Below, one piece after another: positions 1-8,342 of a stretch of DNA of 64,000 nt (position 1 is its first letter; every line of letters begins with the position of its first letter). The notes under the pieces were generated by a model. The model was not told the DNA's origin, made no database searches, and saw only the letters and a list, made by a program, of their open reading frames with translations. Location: the NCBI GenBank assembly GCA_963664035.2, contig OY760867.2, positions 2,294,001 through 2,358,000 of the forward strand. Direction: 5' to 3'. A program made the position numbers and the translations under genes. The stretch is from G958296245 sp963664035 (GTDB taxonomy: Bacteria; Chloroflexota; Dehalococcoidia; Lucifugimonadales; G958296245).

Positions 1-1
1 C

Positions 2-814
2 GGGCAGGACGGCAGCTACCGCGACCGGATCGGCTTCGACCCGATAGGGCAGGCCATTGGCGGGATGATGTCGCTGACGGGGTTTCCCGGCGGGCCGCCG
101 GTACGTACCTACTTCCCGCTCATCGACCGCATCACGGCGCTGCACGCGACCATCGGCGCGATGGCCGCGCTGATGGAGCGGGAGGGGTCGGGAGTCGGGC
201 AGGCCATAGACGTGAGCCTGGCGGACACGGGCTTCACGGTCAACGAGATACCCATAGCCGCGTACCTGGGGAGCGGCGAGGTGACGGAGCGCGAGGGTAA
301 CGGCAGGGGGCTTGCCAATACCTACCGCACCTCCGACGGCTGGGCGCTCATCCACGCCAGCAACGACACGATGTGGGGGCGCGTGTGCGAGGCCCTGGGC
401 AGGCCGGACTGGCTGGAGCGCGCGGACATGGCCACCGCCGACGGCAGGGGGCGCAACGCGGACGAGCTCGAGGCGGAGCTGTCGGCGTGGTTCGCGGGGC
501 GCACGACCTCCGAGGCCGTCGAGTACCTGTCGTCTCACGACATTCCCTGCGCGCCCGTAAACGACGTGCGGCAGGCGGCGTCGGAGCGCCACCTGCGCGA
601 GCGCGAGCTGCTGGTGGAGGTGCCGGACGCCAAGGCTGGCTCGATCCACGTCGCGGGCAAGATGATCAAGTTCAGCCGGACGCCCGTGGTGGTGGGTTCC
701 GCGCCCACGGTGGGCGAGCACACCCGGTACGTCCTGGCGGACGTGCTGGGCTACTCCGGGGACAGGATAGCCGCTCTCCTGGAGGGGGGCGTCGTCGGGG
801 AGGGGGAGGCGTAG
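2..814 (+). CDS. CaiB/BaiF family CoA-transferase, C-terminal part (5' end outside window)
   Basis: Class III CoA-transferases move CoA between carboxylic acids. The reading frame is open from the first bases of the window: before the first Met it already reads a family block ending DPIGQAIGGMMSLTG, so the N-terminus and the catalytic Asp region lie upstream. Visible family features are the helix reading LHATIGAMAALMERE with GVGQAIDVSL, and later the block YRTSDGWALIHA. The C-terminal lobe contains EAVEYLSSHDIPCAPVNDV, typical of the family. The substrate cannot be read from the sequence. The next gene (moaD) is about 400 bp away, so no operon is implied. Confidence 0.9.
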   Translation, partial: GQDGSYRDRIGFDPIGQAIGGMMSLTGFPGGPPVRTYFPLIDRITALHATIGAMAALMEREGSGVGQAIDVSLADTGFTVNEIPIAAYLGSGEVTEREGNGRGLANTYRTSDGWALIHASNDTMWGRVCEALGRPDWLERADMATADGRGRNADELEAELSAWFAGRTTSEAVEYLSSHDIPCAPVNDVRQAASERHLRERELLVEVPDAKAGSIHVAGKMIKFSRTPVVVGSAPTVGEHTRYVLADVLGYSGDRIAALLEGGVVGEGEA

Positions 815-1068
815 CTGTTTTCAGAGTGGCGAGATTGTCTGAATCAGGATTCACGGGATTTTGGGATTTTCAGGATTAGGTCTGTGGGTTAGCAAAGACG
901 GGTAGGCTTGAGAGCTTGCAGAGTACTGGGAGGCGGCGGGAGGCGACGGAGGATGCGTCCGGTTAGGTGATAAGATTGTTATGAGCGTGTATCCTCGCTG
1001 TCATTCCGAGCGTGGCGAGGAATCTAAGGAGGGAGCCAGGGGGAGGCCTTGGCGGCAAGGAAGGGGAG
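815..1068. other. Intergenic stretch without a gene
   Basis: No coding region was recognised between the CoA-transferase stop and the repeat cluster. The first 80 bases carry a motif of the type GATTNTCTGAATCAGGATT followed by GGGATTTT-type repeats. A weakly similar string recurs near 56820-56970. No promoter stands out. Confidence 0.4.
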
Positions 1069-1216
1069 GGCGGGTTTGAAACCCGCCCCTACGACGTACG
1101 AATGACAGGATGGGGGATGGCGGGTTTGAACCCGCCCTACGACGTACGAATGACAGGATGGGGGATGGCGGGTTTGAAACCCGCCCCTACGACGTACGAA
1201 TGACAGGATGGGGGAG
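1069..1216. repeat. Three tandem ~49-bp repeats with palindromic core
   Basis: Three direct copies begin at about 1069, 1119 and 1167. Each opens with the palindrome GGCGGGTTTGAAACCCGCC (the middle copy has lost two bases), followed by CTACGACGTACGAATGACAGG and a G-rich tail. The core has the same architecture as the GGCTGGTTTGAAACCAGCC elements elsewhere in the window. The third copy runs into the 5' end of moaD, so moaD's translation start lies at or just inside the repeat boundary. Confidence 0.85.
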
Positions 1217-1492
1217 CGGGGAGGGTTGGCCCTGAGAATCAACCTGAGATTGTTCGCCGGGTACAGGGAGCGGATAGGGCGGTCCGAGATGACGGTGGAC
1301 CTGCCCGAGGGCGCTACCGTCGGCATATTGGCCGCGGAGGTGGCGCGCGGCTACCCGGGGCTGATAGGAGACCCGGCGCGGCTCGTGGTGGCGGTTAACC
1401 AGGAGTACAGGGACCATCTTCACGTGCTGCGCGAAGGCGACGAGGCGGCGTTGATACCGCCGGTTAGCGGAGGCGTCGATGATCGAGATTAG
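1208..1492 (+). CDS. moaD: MoaD-like molybdopterin synthase sulfur-carrier subunit
   Basis: MoaD is the small ubiquitin-fold subunit of molybdopterin synthase. Its C-terminal Gly-Gly is adenylated and thiocarboxylated to carry sulfur. The body matches the family: INLRLFAGYRERIG near the start, then a beta-grasp fold, AVNQEY and IPPVSGG near the end. The SGG is not terminal, because five further residues (VDDRD) follow before the stop. The start is uncertain. ATG 1208 lies in a repeat with little SD; GGAGGG at 1220-1225 sits 6 nt before CTG 1232, which aligns with the usual start of MoaD proteins. The 3' end overlaps moaE by 14 nt, implying coupled translation. Confidence 0.85.
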   Translation: MGERGGLALRINLRLFAGYRERIGRSEMTVDLPEGATVGILAAEVARGYPGLIGDPARLVVAVNQEYRDHLHVLREGDEAALIPPVSGGVDDRD

Positions 1493-1919
1493 CGTTGGCC
1501 CGCTGGACCCGGAGCGGATTACGTCTCGCGTCAGGAATAGCGCGAACGGGGCGGTCGTGACCTTCCTCGGGACTACCCGCGACCACACGGAGGGGCGCAA
1601 CGTGCTCCACCTGGAGTACGAGGCATACCGGCCGATGGCGGACAACAAGCTCGCGGAAATCGAAGGGGAGATACGCGAGCGCTGGGGGATCGAGGACGTG
1701 GCGATAGCCCACAGGCTTGGCCGGCTGGAGATAGAGGATATCAGCCTCGTCGTCGCCGTGGCGTCGCCGCACAGGGGCGAGGCGTTCGCGGCCTGCCAGT
1801 ACGCGGTGGACCGGATCAAGCAGACGGCGCCGATCTGGAAGAAGGAGTACTTCGAGGGCGGCGAGGTGTGGGTCGGGAGCCCGGAGGACGCGGCGGCCCA
1901 CGCCTCCGGTACGAGCTGA
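1479..1919 (+). CDS. moaE: Molybdopterin synthase catalytic subunit MoaE
   Basis: MoaE is the large subunit of molybdopterin synthase, converting cyclic pyranopterin monophosphate to molybdopterin with sulfur from MoaD. The 146-residue product has normal length. Family blocks are visible: GAVVTFLGTTRDHTEG near residue 25, LEYEAYRPMA, and the lysine-rich catalytic segment RIKQTAPIWKKEYFEGG near residues 108-125. The ATG lies inside the end of moaD. No other cofactor-biosynthesis gene is in the window, so the pathway is only partly represented here. Confidence 0.95.
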   Translation: MIEISVGPLDPERITSRVRNSANGAVVTFLGTTRDHTEGRNVLHLEYEAYRPMADNKLAEIEGEIRERWGIEDVAIAHRLGRLEIEDISLVVAVASPHRGEAFAACQYAVDRIKQTAPIWKKEYFEGGEVWVGSPEDAAAHASGTS

Positions 1920-1928
1920 CGGCGCTGG

Positions 1929-2194
1929 CCTAGTGGACCGATAACCTAGCAATGAAGGGTGGCTAGGATACTGCGCGAGGCAACTGCGCCCCCACCCTAA
2001 CCCTCCCCCAAAATGGGGGAGGGGATTCCAAGGTTAGCCATCATTTCAACAATGTTGGAGCCCTAGTGGATCGACAACCTAGCAATGAAGGGTGGCTAGG
2101 ATACTGCGCGAGGCAACTGCGCCCCCACCCTAACCCTCCCCCAAAATGGGGGAGGGGATTCCAAGGTTAGCCATCATTTCAACAATGTTGGAGC
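1929..2194. repeat. Two-copy 133-bp tandem duplication with hairpins
   Basis: Positions 1929-2061 and 2062-2194 are near-identical; differences include GGACCGATAACC versus GGATCGACAACC. A short third start (CCCTAGT) follows. Each unit contains a G/C hairpin with stem CCCTCCCCC, loop AAAAT and the complementary stem (2001-2023 and 2134-2156). The block fills the whole gap between moaE and the convergent permease gene, so the hairpins could end transcription from both sides. There is no U-tract. Confidence 0.85.
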
Positions 2195-2195
2195 C

Positions 2196-3170
2196 CTAGT
2201 CTATCCTGGTGCGGGGGTCGAGGGCGTCCCGGAGGCCGTCGCCCAGGAAGTTCACCGCTATCACGGTGAGGGAGATGGCGGCTCCCGGCGGCAGCCATAG
2301 CCAGGGCATGTCGCGCAGGATGAATAGCCGCTGCGCCTGGTTCATCATGCTGCCCCAGGTCGCCGTGGGAGGCCGGACGCCGAAGCCCAGGAAGCTCAAC
2401 GACGCCTCGGTGAGGATCGCTCCCGCCACCGTCAAGGTAGCGCCGACGGCGACGTAGGGCATGACCCCCGGCAGCATGTGCCTGAACATGAGCCGGTTGT
2501 TGCTCGCGCCGAGCGCCCTCGCGCCGAGCACGTAGTCCATCTCGCGAATGGACAGCACCTGGCCGCGGACGACCCTTATGGTGCCGGTCCAGCCCAGGCC
2601 TCCCAGGACGAAGATGATGTTCCAGATGCTCGGGCCCACTATGCCTACCAGTACGATCACGGCAAATAGGGTTGGGAACGTCATGACGAGCTCGGTGAAC
2701 CGTTGCAGGAGGTTGTCGGTCCACGTGCCGAAGAAGCCTGATATGAGCCCCAGGACGGTGCCGATGGCTGCGGATACGGCCGCGGCGGCGACCCCTACGG
2801 TGAGCGAAACGCGGCCGGCGTAGAGCAGGCGCGAGAAGACGTCGCGCCCGGTCCTGTCGGTGCCGAACCAGTGGTCGGGAGTACACTCTCGCTCTATTAT
2901 TCCCGACCCCACCCCGAGCGCCGTCGACCAGCAGGGTGGCCTCTTGAGCAGCCTGAGGTTGATCTCGTTGGGTTCGTATTGGGCAATCAATGGGGCGAAT
3001 ACGGCAGTGGCCGTGAAGAGTGCGAGTATGGCGAACCCAATCATCGCGAGCTTATGGCGGCGGAACCTCTGCACCGGGCTGACGCTCGACCTGCGCGGCG
3101 CGAGGTCTCCCATGCCAGGAGCCGGGGCGCCCCTGTCGGCGGTCGGGCTGCTGCTCTCGCCGGTAGCCAT
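2196..3170 (-). CDS. Dipeptide/oligopeptide ABC transporter permease (DppC/OppC type)
   Basis: Inner-membrane permease of a peptide/nickel-type ABC importer. The 324-residue protein has an N-terminal segment RFRRHKLAMIGFAIL leading into the first membrane helix, as in OppC. It then has a periplasmic loop ending HWFGTDRTGRDVFSRLLYAGR, which is diagnostic of the subfamily. The EAA loop reads YVLGARALGASNNRLMFRHM. The C-terminus has NFLGDGLRDALDPR, also typical. It starts 7 nt after the DppB-type gene and is the last gene of a binding protein-permease-permease operon. No ATPase gene is adjacent; OppD/OppF-type genes lie at 30.9-33.0 kb. Confidence 0.95.
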   Translation of the reverse strand: MATGESSSPTADRGAPAPGMGDLAPRRSSVSPVQRFRRHKLAMIGFAILALFTATAVFAPLIAQYEPNEINLRLLKRPPCWSTALGVGSGIIERECTPDHWFGTDRTGRDVFSRLLYAGRVSLTVGVAAAAVSAAIGTVLGLISGFFGTWTDNLLQRFTELVMTFPTLFAVIVLVGIVGPSIWNIIFVLGGLGWTGTIRVVRGQVLSIREMDYVLGARALGASNNRLMFRHMLPGVMPYVAVGATLTVAGAILTEASLSFLGFGVRPPTATWGSMMNQAQRLFILRDMPWLWLPPGAAISLTVIAVNFLGDGLRDALDPRTRID

Positions 3171-3177
3171 GCTGTCG

Positions 3178-4140
3178 CTACTCCGTTCTTATGCGCGGGT
3201 CGGCCACGGCGTAGAGCACGTCGGCCAGGAGATTGGAGAAGAGCACGATGACCGCTATCCAGAAGGTGAGCGCCATCAGCGACGGGTAGTCGTGGTTGAT
3301 GATGGATCGGACGGTGAGGAGCCCCATGCCGGGCCAGGAGAATATCTGCTCGATGACGATGACGCCGCCGAAGAGCAGCGGGATCCGGAGGCTGCTGATT
3401 GTGATCAGGGGCAGGAGGGCGTTCCGGAAGGCGTGGCGGCCTATTACGATCCACTCCGAGAGGCCCTTTGCTCTCGCGGTGGTGACGTAGTCGGAGTTGA
3501 GCACCTCGAGCATGGCCGTCCTGGCGTAGCGGGTGCTAACGGCGAGAAGCTCGACGGCCAGCACGGAGGCTGGCAGCACCAGGTGGTAGAGATTGTCCCA
3601 GATGTTGAACTTGCCGAGCTCGGACGTCATGCCGTGGGAAGGGAACCATTCGAATCTCAAGACGAATAGGAAGAGCGCGATCAACGCCAGGAAGAACCCG
3701 GGGATCGACAGACCCGCGAGAGATGCGAAGCTGAGAGCGTAGTCGTACATGCTGTACTGCCTGAGGGCGGCGATCACCCCCATGATGAAGCCGCCGATGG
3801 TGCCGATGACGAGCGCCGCGAAGGTTAGCTCGAGAGTTGGGGGTATCCTTTCCCAGATGATCTTCAGCACCGGCTGGCGGTCCAGGTACGAGAAGCCGAA
3901 GTTGCCCTGGGCCAACTCGCCGAGCCAGATGAAGTATCGGATGAACATCGGCTTGTCCAGCCCAAGCTGTCGGCGCATTGCATCGAGCTGCGCGGGCTCC
4001 ATCTCGGCCATGAGGTCGGGCGGGATCATTGCGGTGAGCGGGTCGCCCGGCGCCAGGTTGACCATCACGAAGGTGATCAGCGTTATCCCAACGATCATTG
4101 GGATGGAGATGATAGCCCGTCTGAGGATGTACTTCTGCAT
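3178..4140 (-). CDS. Dipeptide/oligopeptide ABC transporter permease (DppB/OppB type)
   Basis: Inner-membrane partner of the downstream DppC-type permease. The 320-residue protein begins MQKYILRRAIISIPMIVGIT, the usual OppB opening. The segment VNLAPGDPLTAM follows, and residues 60-70 give RQLGLDKPMFIRYF. The EAA loop is YVTTARAKGLSEWIVIGRHAFRN, followed by GGVIVIEQIFSWPGMG and the C-terminal NLLADVLYAVADPRIR, all subfamily hallmarks. It sits between the binding-protein gene, separated by a strong hairpin, and dppC. Confidence 0.95.
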   Translation of the reverse strand: MQKYILRRAIISIPMIVGITLITFVMVNLAPGDPLTAMIPPDLMAEMEPAQLDAMRRQLGLDKPMFIRYFIWLGELAQGNFGFSYLDRQPVLKIIWERIPPTLELTFAALVIGTIGGFIMGVIAALRQYSMYDYALSFASLAGLSIPGFFLALIALFLFVLRFEWFPSHGMTSELGKFNIWDNLYHLVLPASVLAVELLAVSTRYARTAMLEVLNSDYVTTARAKGLSEWIVIGRHAFRNALLPLITISSLRIPLLFGGVIVIEQIFSWPGMGLLTVRSIINHDYPSLMALTFWIAVIVLFSNLLADVLYAVADPRIRTE

Positions 4141-4185
4141 GTGATGTCAGAGTCGTTACGGGAGTAGTTGGCCCTGAGACCGGAC

Positions 4186-4214
4186 GGGGCGCCCGCGCTT
4201 CTAGCGGGCGCCCC
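4186..4214 (-). terminator. Strong GC hairpin between binding-protein and permease genes
   Basis: An 11-bp perfect stem (GGGGCGCCCGC and its complement) with a 7-nt loop lies just after the binding-protein stop codon and before dppB on the minus strand. Without a U-tract it may act as a partial terminator or as a 3' mRNA stabiliser, a common arrangement that gives more binding protein than permease. The function is inferred. Confidence 0.6.
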
Positions 4215-4248
4215 GCCCAATCTCTACTAAGTTACCGTACTTGCCGTT

Positions 4249-6045
4249 CTACTGGGCGACGTCGAGATCCCAGCGCTCGGGGTGGAACTTCTGCCACGAG
4301 CCGGCGTTGAGGAACACCGGGAGTATCTGGATCGTCGCGAAGCTGGTGGCCTGGTTCGCCTCGCTCAGGATCGGGTTGTACCAGGCGTTTGCCTTGTACC
4401 ACCACTCGTTCTGCCTGAGGATGGGCAGGAAGGGCATCCTGTCGATGAAGTCCTCGGCGATCATGGCGTATGCCTCGCCGCGGCCCGCGGGCGTCGTCGC
4501 CATGCGGCCCTGGTCGATTAGGGCGTCAAGCTCGGCGTTGCCGTAGCCGCCGCCGTTCTGTCCGCTGGTGTGCATCTGTGAGATGAGCCAGCCATCGGGA
4601 TCGAACGGAGCCCCGAAGCCCGCGAACACGAGCTCGAAGTTGTACTTGTTGTAGAAGTCATCAACCCAGGCGGGTCCCTGCTGCATGGTGGTCTTCATCT
4701 GGAAGCCGACCTCGGCGAGCATCGCCTGGATGGCCGAGAAGAAGTCCTCCCTGTCGACGTAGTAGCTCTTGTTCTCGACTACGATGCTCGAGTCCCAGCC
4801 GGCCTCGGCCAGAAGCTCCCTGGCCTTGTCCGGGTTGTACGGGTACCGCGTGTCGTACTCGGGAACGTGGAACAGGGGGTTCTGGAACGGGGTGTTGATG
4901 ATGTCCCCGTTGCCCTGCCAGTAGGCGTCGATCAGGGCCTGGCGGTCGATCGCCATCAGGAAGGCCTGTCGTACGCGGAAATCCTGTGTGGGCTCGAACC
5001 TGTTGTTGAACATGAAGCTGCGCATGATCGCGCCCTTGATGCCAACCACGTTGAACCGCGGGTCGGTGACGAACGCCTGGTACATCTCCTCGGTCAGCGT
5101 CGGGTAGGTCGAGCCGTGGATCTCGCCGCGCTGCATGGCGACGAAAGTGGCGTCGCGGGTCTCGATGAACTCGAACGAGATCTTGTCGAGCCGCGGCTCC
5201 CCGAAGAAGTAGTCGGGGTTCTTCCTCACCGTCCAGCCCCTGTCCGCCACGAAGGGGACGTCGAGGATGAAGGGCCCGGAGCCGATGAACTCCGAAGACC
5301 ACGGGTAGTTTGCGATCTCCGCCGGCGCCACGTCGCCCAGGACGTGCTCGGGCATGATGATCGGCGTGCCGTTGCAGCACTTGTCCAGGAAGAGCGCGTT
5401 GGGGAACTCCTGGTCGAACCGGACGGTGTAGTCGTCGACCTTGACGATCCCCACTTCACCCTGGCCGCCGGCCGCGGTGTAGGCCTCGCCGCCCTTGATC
5501 AGGCTCAGCACGTTGGGCCCTCGGGGGCTGGCCTCATTGTTCAGGTAGGTCTTGAAGGTGAAGACCACGTCGTCGGCGGTGACTTCCTCGCCGTCGTGGA
5601 ACTTTGCTCCCTTGCGTAGGTAGAACGTGTAGGAAGACGCGTCGTCGGAGACCTCCCACCGCTCAGCCAGGTCAGGGGACCACTGCATATTCTTGTCGTC
5701 GGGGAAGATGAGGCGGGAGCCCATCAGGTTCCACGCCCAGCCGTGCGGCCTGGACAGGGAGTCGAAGGGGTTGATGTGGGCGATGGCTTCCTTGAAGCGC
5801 ATGCGGAGGTGCTTCTCCGGGCCCATGGCCGGCACCTCGACGATCTTCTCCACTTCAACCGTCTTCACAACCTCCTTCTCCACTATGACCGGCTTTTCAA
5901 CCTCCACTTCCCTGACCACCTCTTTCTCCACCACAACCTCTACAGGCACTTCTTTCACAACCTCCCTGGTACACGCCAGGGCGGCGAGGGCCACAAGTGC
6001 TATGGCGAGCCCCAACCACTTCTTGCCGATTACCGTCTGTAGCAT
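4249..6045 (-). CDS. Extracellular solute-binding lipoprotein, family 5 (peptide/dipeptide)
   Basis: Periplasmic or surface receptor of the peptide ABC importer. Residues 1-25 form a lipoprotein signal ending LVALAALAC, with Cys as lipid attachment site. A low-complexity stalk follows, rich in repeats such as VVEKEVV and VEVEKPV, a feature frequent in Chloroflexota binding proteins. The SBP_bac_5 domain begins near residue 75, with ERWEVSDDASSYTFYLRKGA, FHDGEEVTADDVVFTFK, FNNRFEPTQDFRVRQAFLMA and YNPDKARELLAEAGWD. Length (598 aa) is normal. It is the first gene of the operon; dppB and dppC follow. The actual ligand is unknown. Confidence 0.95.
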   Translation of the reverse strand: MLQTVIGKKWLGLAIALVALAALACTREVVKEVPVEVVVEKEVVREVEVEKPVIVEKEVVKTVEVEKIVEVPAMGPEKHLRMRFKEAIAHINPFDSLSRPHGWAWNLMGSRLIFPDDKNMQWSPDLAERWEVSDDASSYTFYLRKGAKFHDGEEVTADDVVFTFKTYLNNEASPRGPNVLSLIKGGEAYTAAGGQGEVGIVKVDDYTVRFDQEFPNALFLDKCCNGTPIIMPEHVLGDVAPAEIANYPWSSEFIGSGPFILDVPFVADRGWTVRKNPDYFFGEPRLDKISFEFIETRDATFVAMQRGEIHGSTYPTLTEEMYQAFVTDPRFNVVGIKGAIMRSFMFNNRFEPTQDFRVRQAFLMAIDRQALIDAYWQGNGDIINTPFQNPLFHVPEYDTRYPYNPDKARELLAEAGWDSSIVVENKSYYVDREDFFSAIQAMLAEVGFQMKTTMQQGPAWVDDFYNKYNFELVFAGFGAPFDPDGWLISQMHTSGQNGGGYGNAELDALIDQGRMATTPAGRGEAYAMIAEDFIDRMPFLPILRQNEWWYKANAWYNPILSEANQATSFATIQILPVFLNAGSWQKFHPERWDLDVAQ

Positions 6046-6167
6046 GGAATCCTCCTCCTGCTTTTCTGCTCCGGTTCCAACTGCTTCACCTTGCGCCTGC
6101 CATCGGCGCGCAAAACTGCATGATATTTAACAGGTATCTTCCAGCCGTGTCAACCTCCGCACTACTT

Positions 6168-6884
6168 TTACGCGTGGGCGCTGAGCCACTCCTTGACCTT
6201 GGCGTGGTTGACGTCCGGGTCGTCGAAGAGGGCGTGGAAGCTGGCTTCGAAGTCGCGCACCCTCCGCGCCGCCTCGAGCACCTCCGCCGCGCCGGTACCC
6301 GCAGGGACCTTGGTCACCCCGCCTCCGTCGGCGACGATCAGCTCGCCGGGGCTGATCCGCAGGCCGGCCACGGTGACCGACGTGTTGACCCGCACGAGGG
6401 AGAAGACGCCGTGGCCGGGCACCTGCCCCGTCGCCCAGACGGGCATCCCGACGCGCTCGATGCCCTCCAGGTCCCTGACGGAGCCCTCCATTACCACCCC
6501 TGTTACGCCCGCCAGCTTGTGCCTGGCGGCCATGCCGTCCCCGAAGGAGGCGGCGCGCCCGGGGCGGCTGTCCACGTCCTTGTACACGGCCACGATGGGT
6601 GCGGGCGTCTCTTCCAGGACGTCGTATAGGTCGTTCCACGGTATCGCGGGCGAGTCGGCGTCCAGGGGGGTTACCTCGCAGGTCACTGCGTAGCCCACGG
6701 CGCGGCCCAGCTCGGGCAGGTAGCATTGCATCTCCGGGCCGGCGTAGCACTCGGGCTGCCCGCCGCCCCCCTCCAGCTCGCGGCCCCCCTGGGACGCTCC
6801 CCGCGCTTCGACGACCCCGTTGAAGACGGTGGCCGAGTCGAACTCCTTCAGGGCCTCTATGACTTCGGCGGACGCTCTTTCCAT
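6168..6884 (-). CDS. RraA-family protein (HMG/CHA aldolase or RNase E inhibitor fold)
   Basis: RraA-fold proteins include RNase-E inhibitors and class II aldolases or decarboxylases acting on 4-hydroxy-4-methyl-2-oxoglutarate-type substrates. The 238-residue protein has FDSATVFNGV near residue 15, GYAVTCEV near 65, and the core GDGMAARHKLAGVTGVV followed by EGSVRD and PVWATG. The Arg-Asp of SVRD corresponds to the catalytic and metal-binding pair. A catabolic aldolase is more likely than RNA regulation because it sits among amino-acid and keto-acid genes and the organism is not a proteobacterium. Start supported by AAGGAG upstream. Transcribed divergently from the HemL-like gene. Confidence 0.85.
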   Translation of the reverse strand: MERASAEVIEALKEFDSATVFNGVVEARGASQGGRELEGGGGQPECYAGPEMQCYLPELGRAVGYAVTCEVTPLDADSPAIPWNDLYDVLEETPAPIVAVYKDVDSRPGRAASFGDGMAARHKLAGVTGVVMEGSVRDLEGIERVGMPVWATGQVPGHGVFSLVRVNTSVTVAGLRISPGELIVADGGGVTKVPAGTGAAEVLEAARRVRDFEASFHALFDDPDVNHAKVKEWLSAHA

Positions 6885-6986
6885 GGCTGCTCCTTCACGA
6901 GGCGTGATTATGGCTGCGGGAACTATACCAGACGGGGAGATGGCGTCGCAGCGGCGGTCGGCGCGCGGGTTTGGTCTCGGTCGCTC

Positions 6987-6995
6987 TGATATAAT
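6987..6995 (+). promoter_or_regulatory. Extended -10 promoter (TGATATAAT) for the HemL-like gene
   Basis: TGATATAAT is a consensus extended -10 element lying 46 bp before the TTG start at 7042, in the divergent region between the RraA-like and aminotransferase genes. No good -35 is present at normal spacing, which is tolerated for extended -10 promoters. The assignment is by consensus only. Confidence 0.45.
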
Positions 6996-7041
6996 CCGTG
7001 CCGCGACAGGCTGGTCGTGAGCGATTCCAAGGAGGGCGACG

Positions 7042-8328
7042 TTGCCGGAGAGAGAGACCGCCGCGCGTGAGAGGGACGTACTGGAGCGCGCCCGCGCCGT
7101 GCTGCCGGGCGGCAGCCAGGGGAACGTGTACTACGACCTGGTGGTGCGCGAGGGTAGGGGCAGCCGTGTGTGGGACCTGAGCGGCAACGAGTACGTGGAC
7201 TACCTACTCGGTTCGGGGCCGATGCTGATAGGGCACGCGCACCCCGAGGTTGTCGAGGCGGTGCGGGAGCAGGCGGGCAGGGGCTTTACGTTCTTCGCCC
7301 TGAACGAGCTGGCCGTGCTGCTGGCGGAGGAGATAGCCGCGGCGGCGCCGTGCGCCGACAAGGTGCGCTTCCTCAGCAGCGGGACGGAGGCGACGCACTA
7401 CGCGATGCGGGCGGCCAGGGCGTTCCGCGGGCGCGACAAGATGCTCAAGTTCGAGGGCGGCTTCCACGGCATGAACGACTATTCGCTCATGAGCATGTGG
7501 CCCGCCGACCCTCCCGATTTTCCTTACGCTTCCCCCGACTCGCCGGGAATCCCGGCGTCGGTGCAGGCTGAGATGCTGATCGCGCCGTTCAACGACATAG
7601 AGACGACGTCGGCTATCATCGAGCGCCACCACGACGAGCTTGCGGGGGTGATCGTGGAGCCGTTCCAGAGGGTGATCCCGCCTCGGCCGGGGTTCCTGGA
7701 GGGGCTGCGCGAGGTAACGGAGCGGTACGAGCTGCCGCTCATCTTCGACGAGATAGTGACCGGCTTCCGGTTCGCCTACGGCGGGGCGCAGGAGTATTAC
7801 GGCGTCACGCCAGACCTATGCACGCTCGGCAAGGTCGTCGCGGGCGGCTTCCCGCTGTCGGCGGTGGCGGGCAGGGACGAGATCATGGAGCACTTCGACC
7901 CGACCAGGGTGGAGAAGGGCGGCCTGATGCCGCAGATCGGCACGCTGAACGGCAACCCCGTCGCGGCGGCCGCGGGGCTGGCGACGCTGAACGTGCTGCG
8001 GCGCGAGGGGACGTACGAGAGGCTGTTCGCGAACGGGCAGCGCGTCAAGGACGCCCTGCAGCGGCTGCTGGACCATGCTGAGATACCGGCGCAGGTGGTG
8101 GGCGAATCCGTCCTCTTCGACGTCTACTTCACCGGCGAGGAGATAGTGGACTACCGCTCGACGCTCAGGGCGGACAAGGACAGGGTGGCGCGGTTCAACC
8201 GGCTGCTGCTCGAGCACGGCGTCTTCAAGGGCGACACGAAGTACTACGTATCGACCGTCCACGACGACGAGGACATAGAGCTGACGATAGGCGCATTCGA
8301 ATCGGCCATAGAGAGGCTGGACGGGTAG
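7042..8328 (+). CDS. HemL-like class III aminotransferase (glutamate-1-semialdehyde aminomutase family)
   Basis: PLP-dependent fold-type I enzyme of 428 residues. It shows RARAVLPGGSQGN near residue 15, DYLLGSGPMLIGHAHPEVV near 60, SSGTEATHYAMRAARAFRGR near 113, the PLP Asp in LIFDEIVTGFR, and the Schiff-base lysine in TLGKVVAGGFP. The TTG start is preceded by GGAGGG. It resembles glutamate-1-semialdehyde aminomutase, but no other haem genes are nearby. The partner immediately downstream is a DapA-like lyase, so a catabolic amino-transfer or isomerisation step is at least as likely as tetrapyrrole synthesis. Confidence 0.88.
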   Translation: MPERETAARERDVLERARAVLPGGSQGNVYYDLVVREGRGSRVWDLSGNEYVDYLLGSGPMLIGHAHPEVVEAVREQAGRGFTFFALNELAVLLAEEIAAAAPCADKVRFLSSGTEATHYAMRAARAFRGRDKMLKFEGGFHGMNDYSLMSMWPADPPDFPYASPDSPGIPASVQAEMLIAPFNDIETTSAIIERHHDELAGVIVEPFQRVIPPRPGFLEGLREVTERYELPLIFDEIVTGFRFAYGGAQEYYGVTPDLCTLGKVVAGGFPLSAVAGRDEIMEHFDPTRVEKGGLMPQIGTLNGNPVAAAAGLATLNVLRREGTYERLFANGQRVKDALQRLLDHAEIPAQVVGESVLFDVYFTGEEIVDYRSTLRADKDRVARFNRLLLEHGVFKGDTKYYVSTVHDDEDIELTIGAFESAIERLDG

Positions 8329-8342
8329 GGAGAACGGAGACG

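Noticed and set aside
1069..1216. Short CRISPR array
   Set aside because: The three units are adjacent tandem copies with no unique spacers, and no cas genes are present.
7042..8328. Authentic hemL for haem synthesis
   Set aside because: Sequence is in the family, but the gene is paired with a DapA-like lyase and far from tetrapyrrole genes, so the specific function is not claimed.
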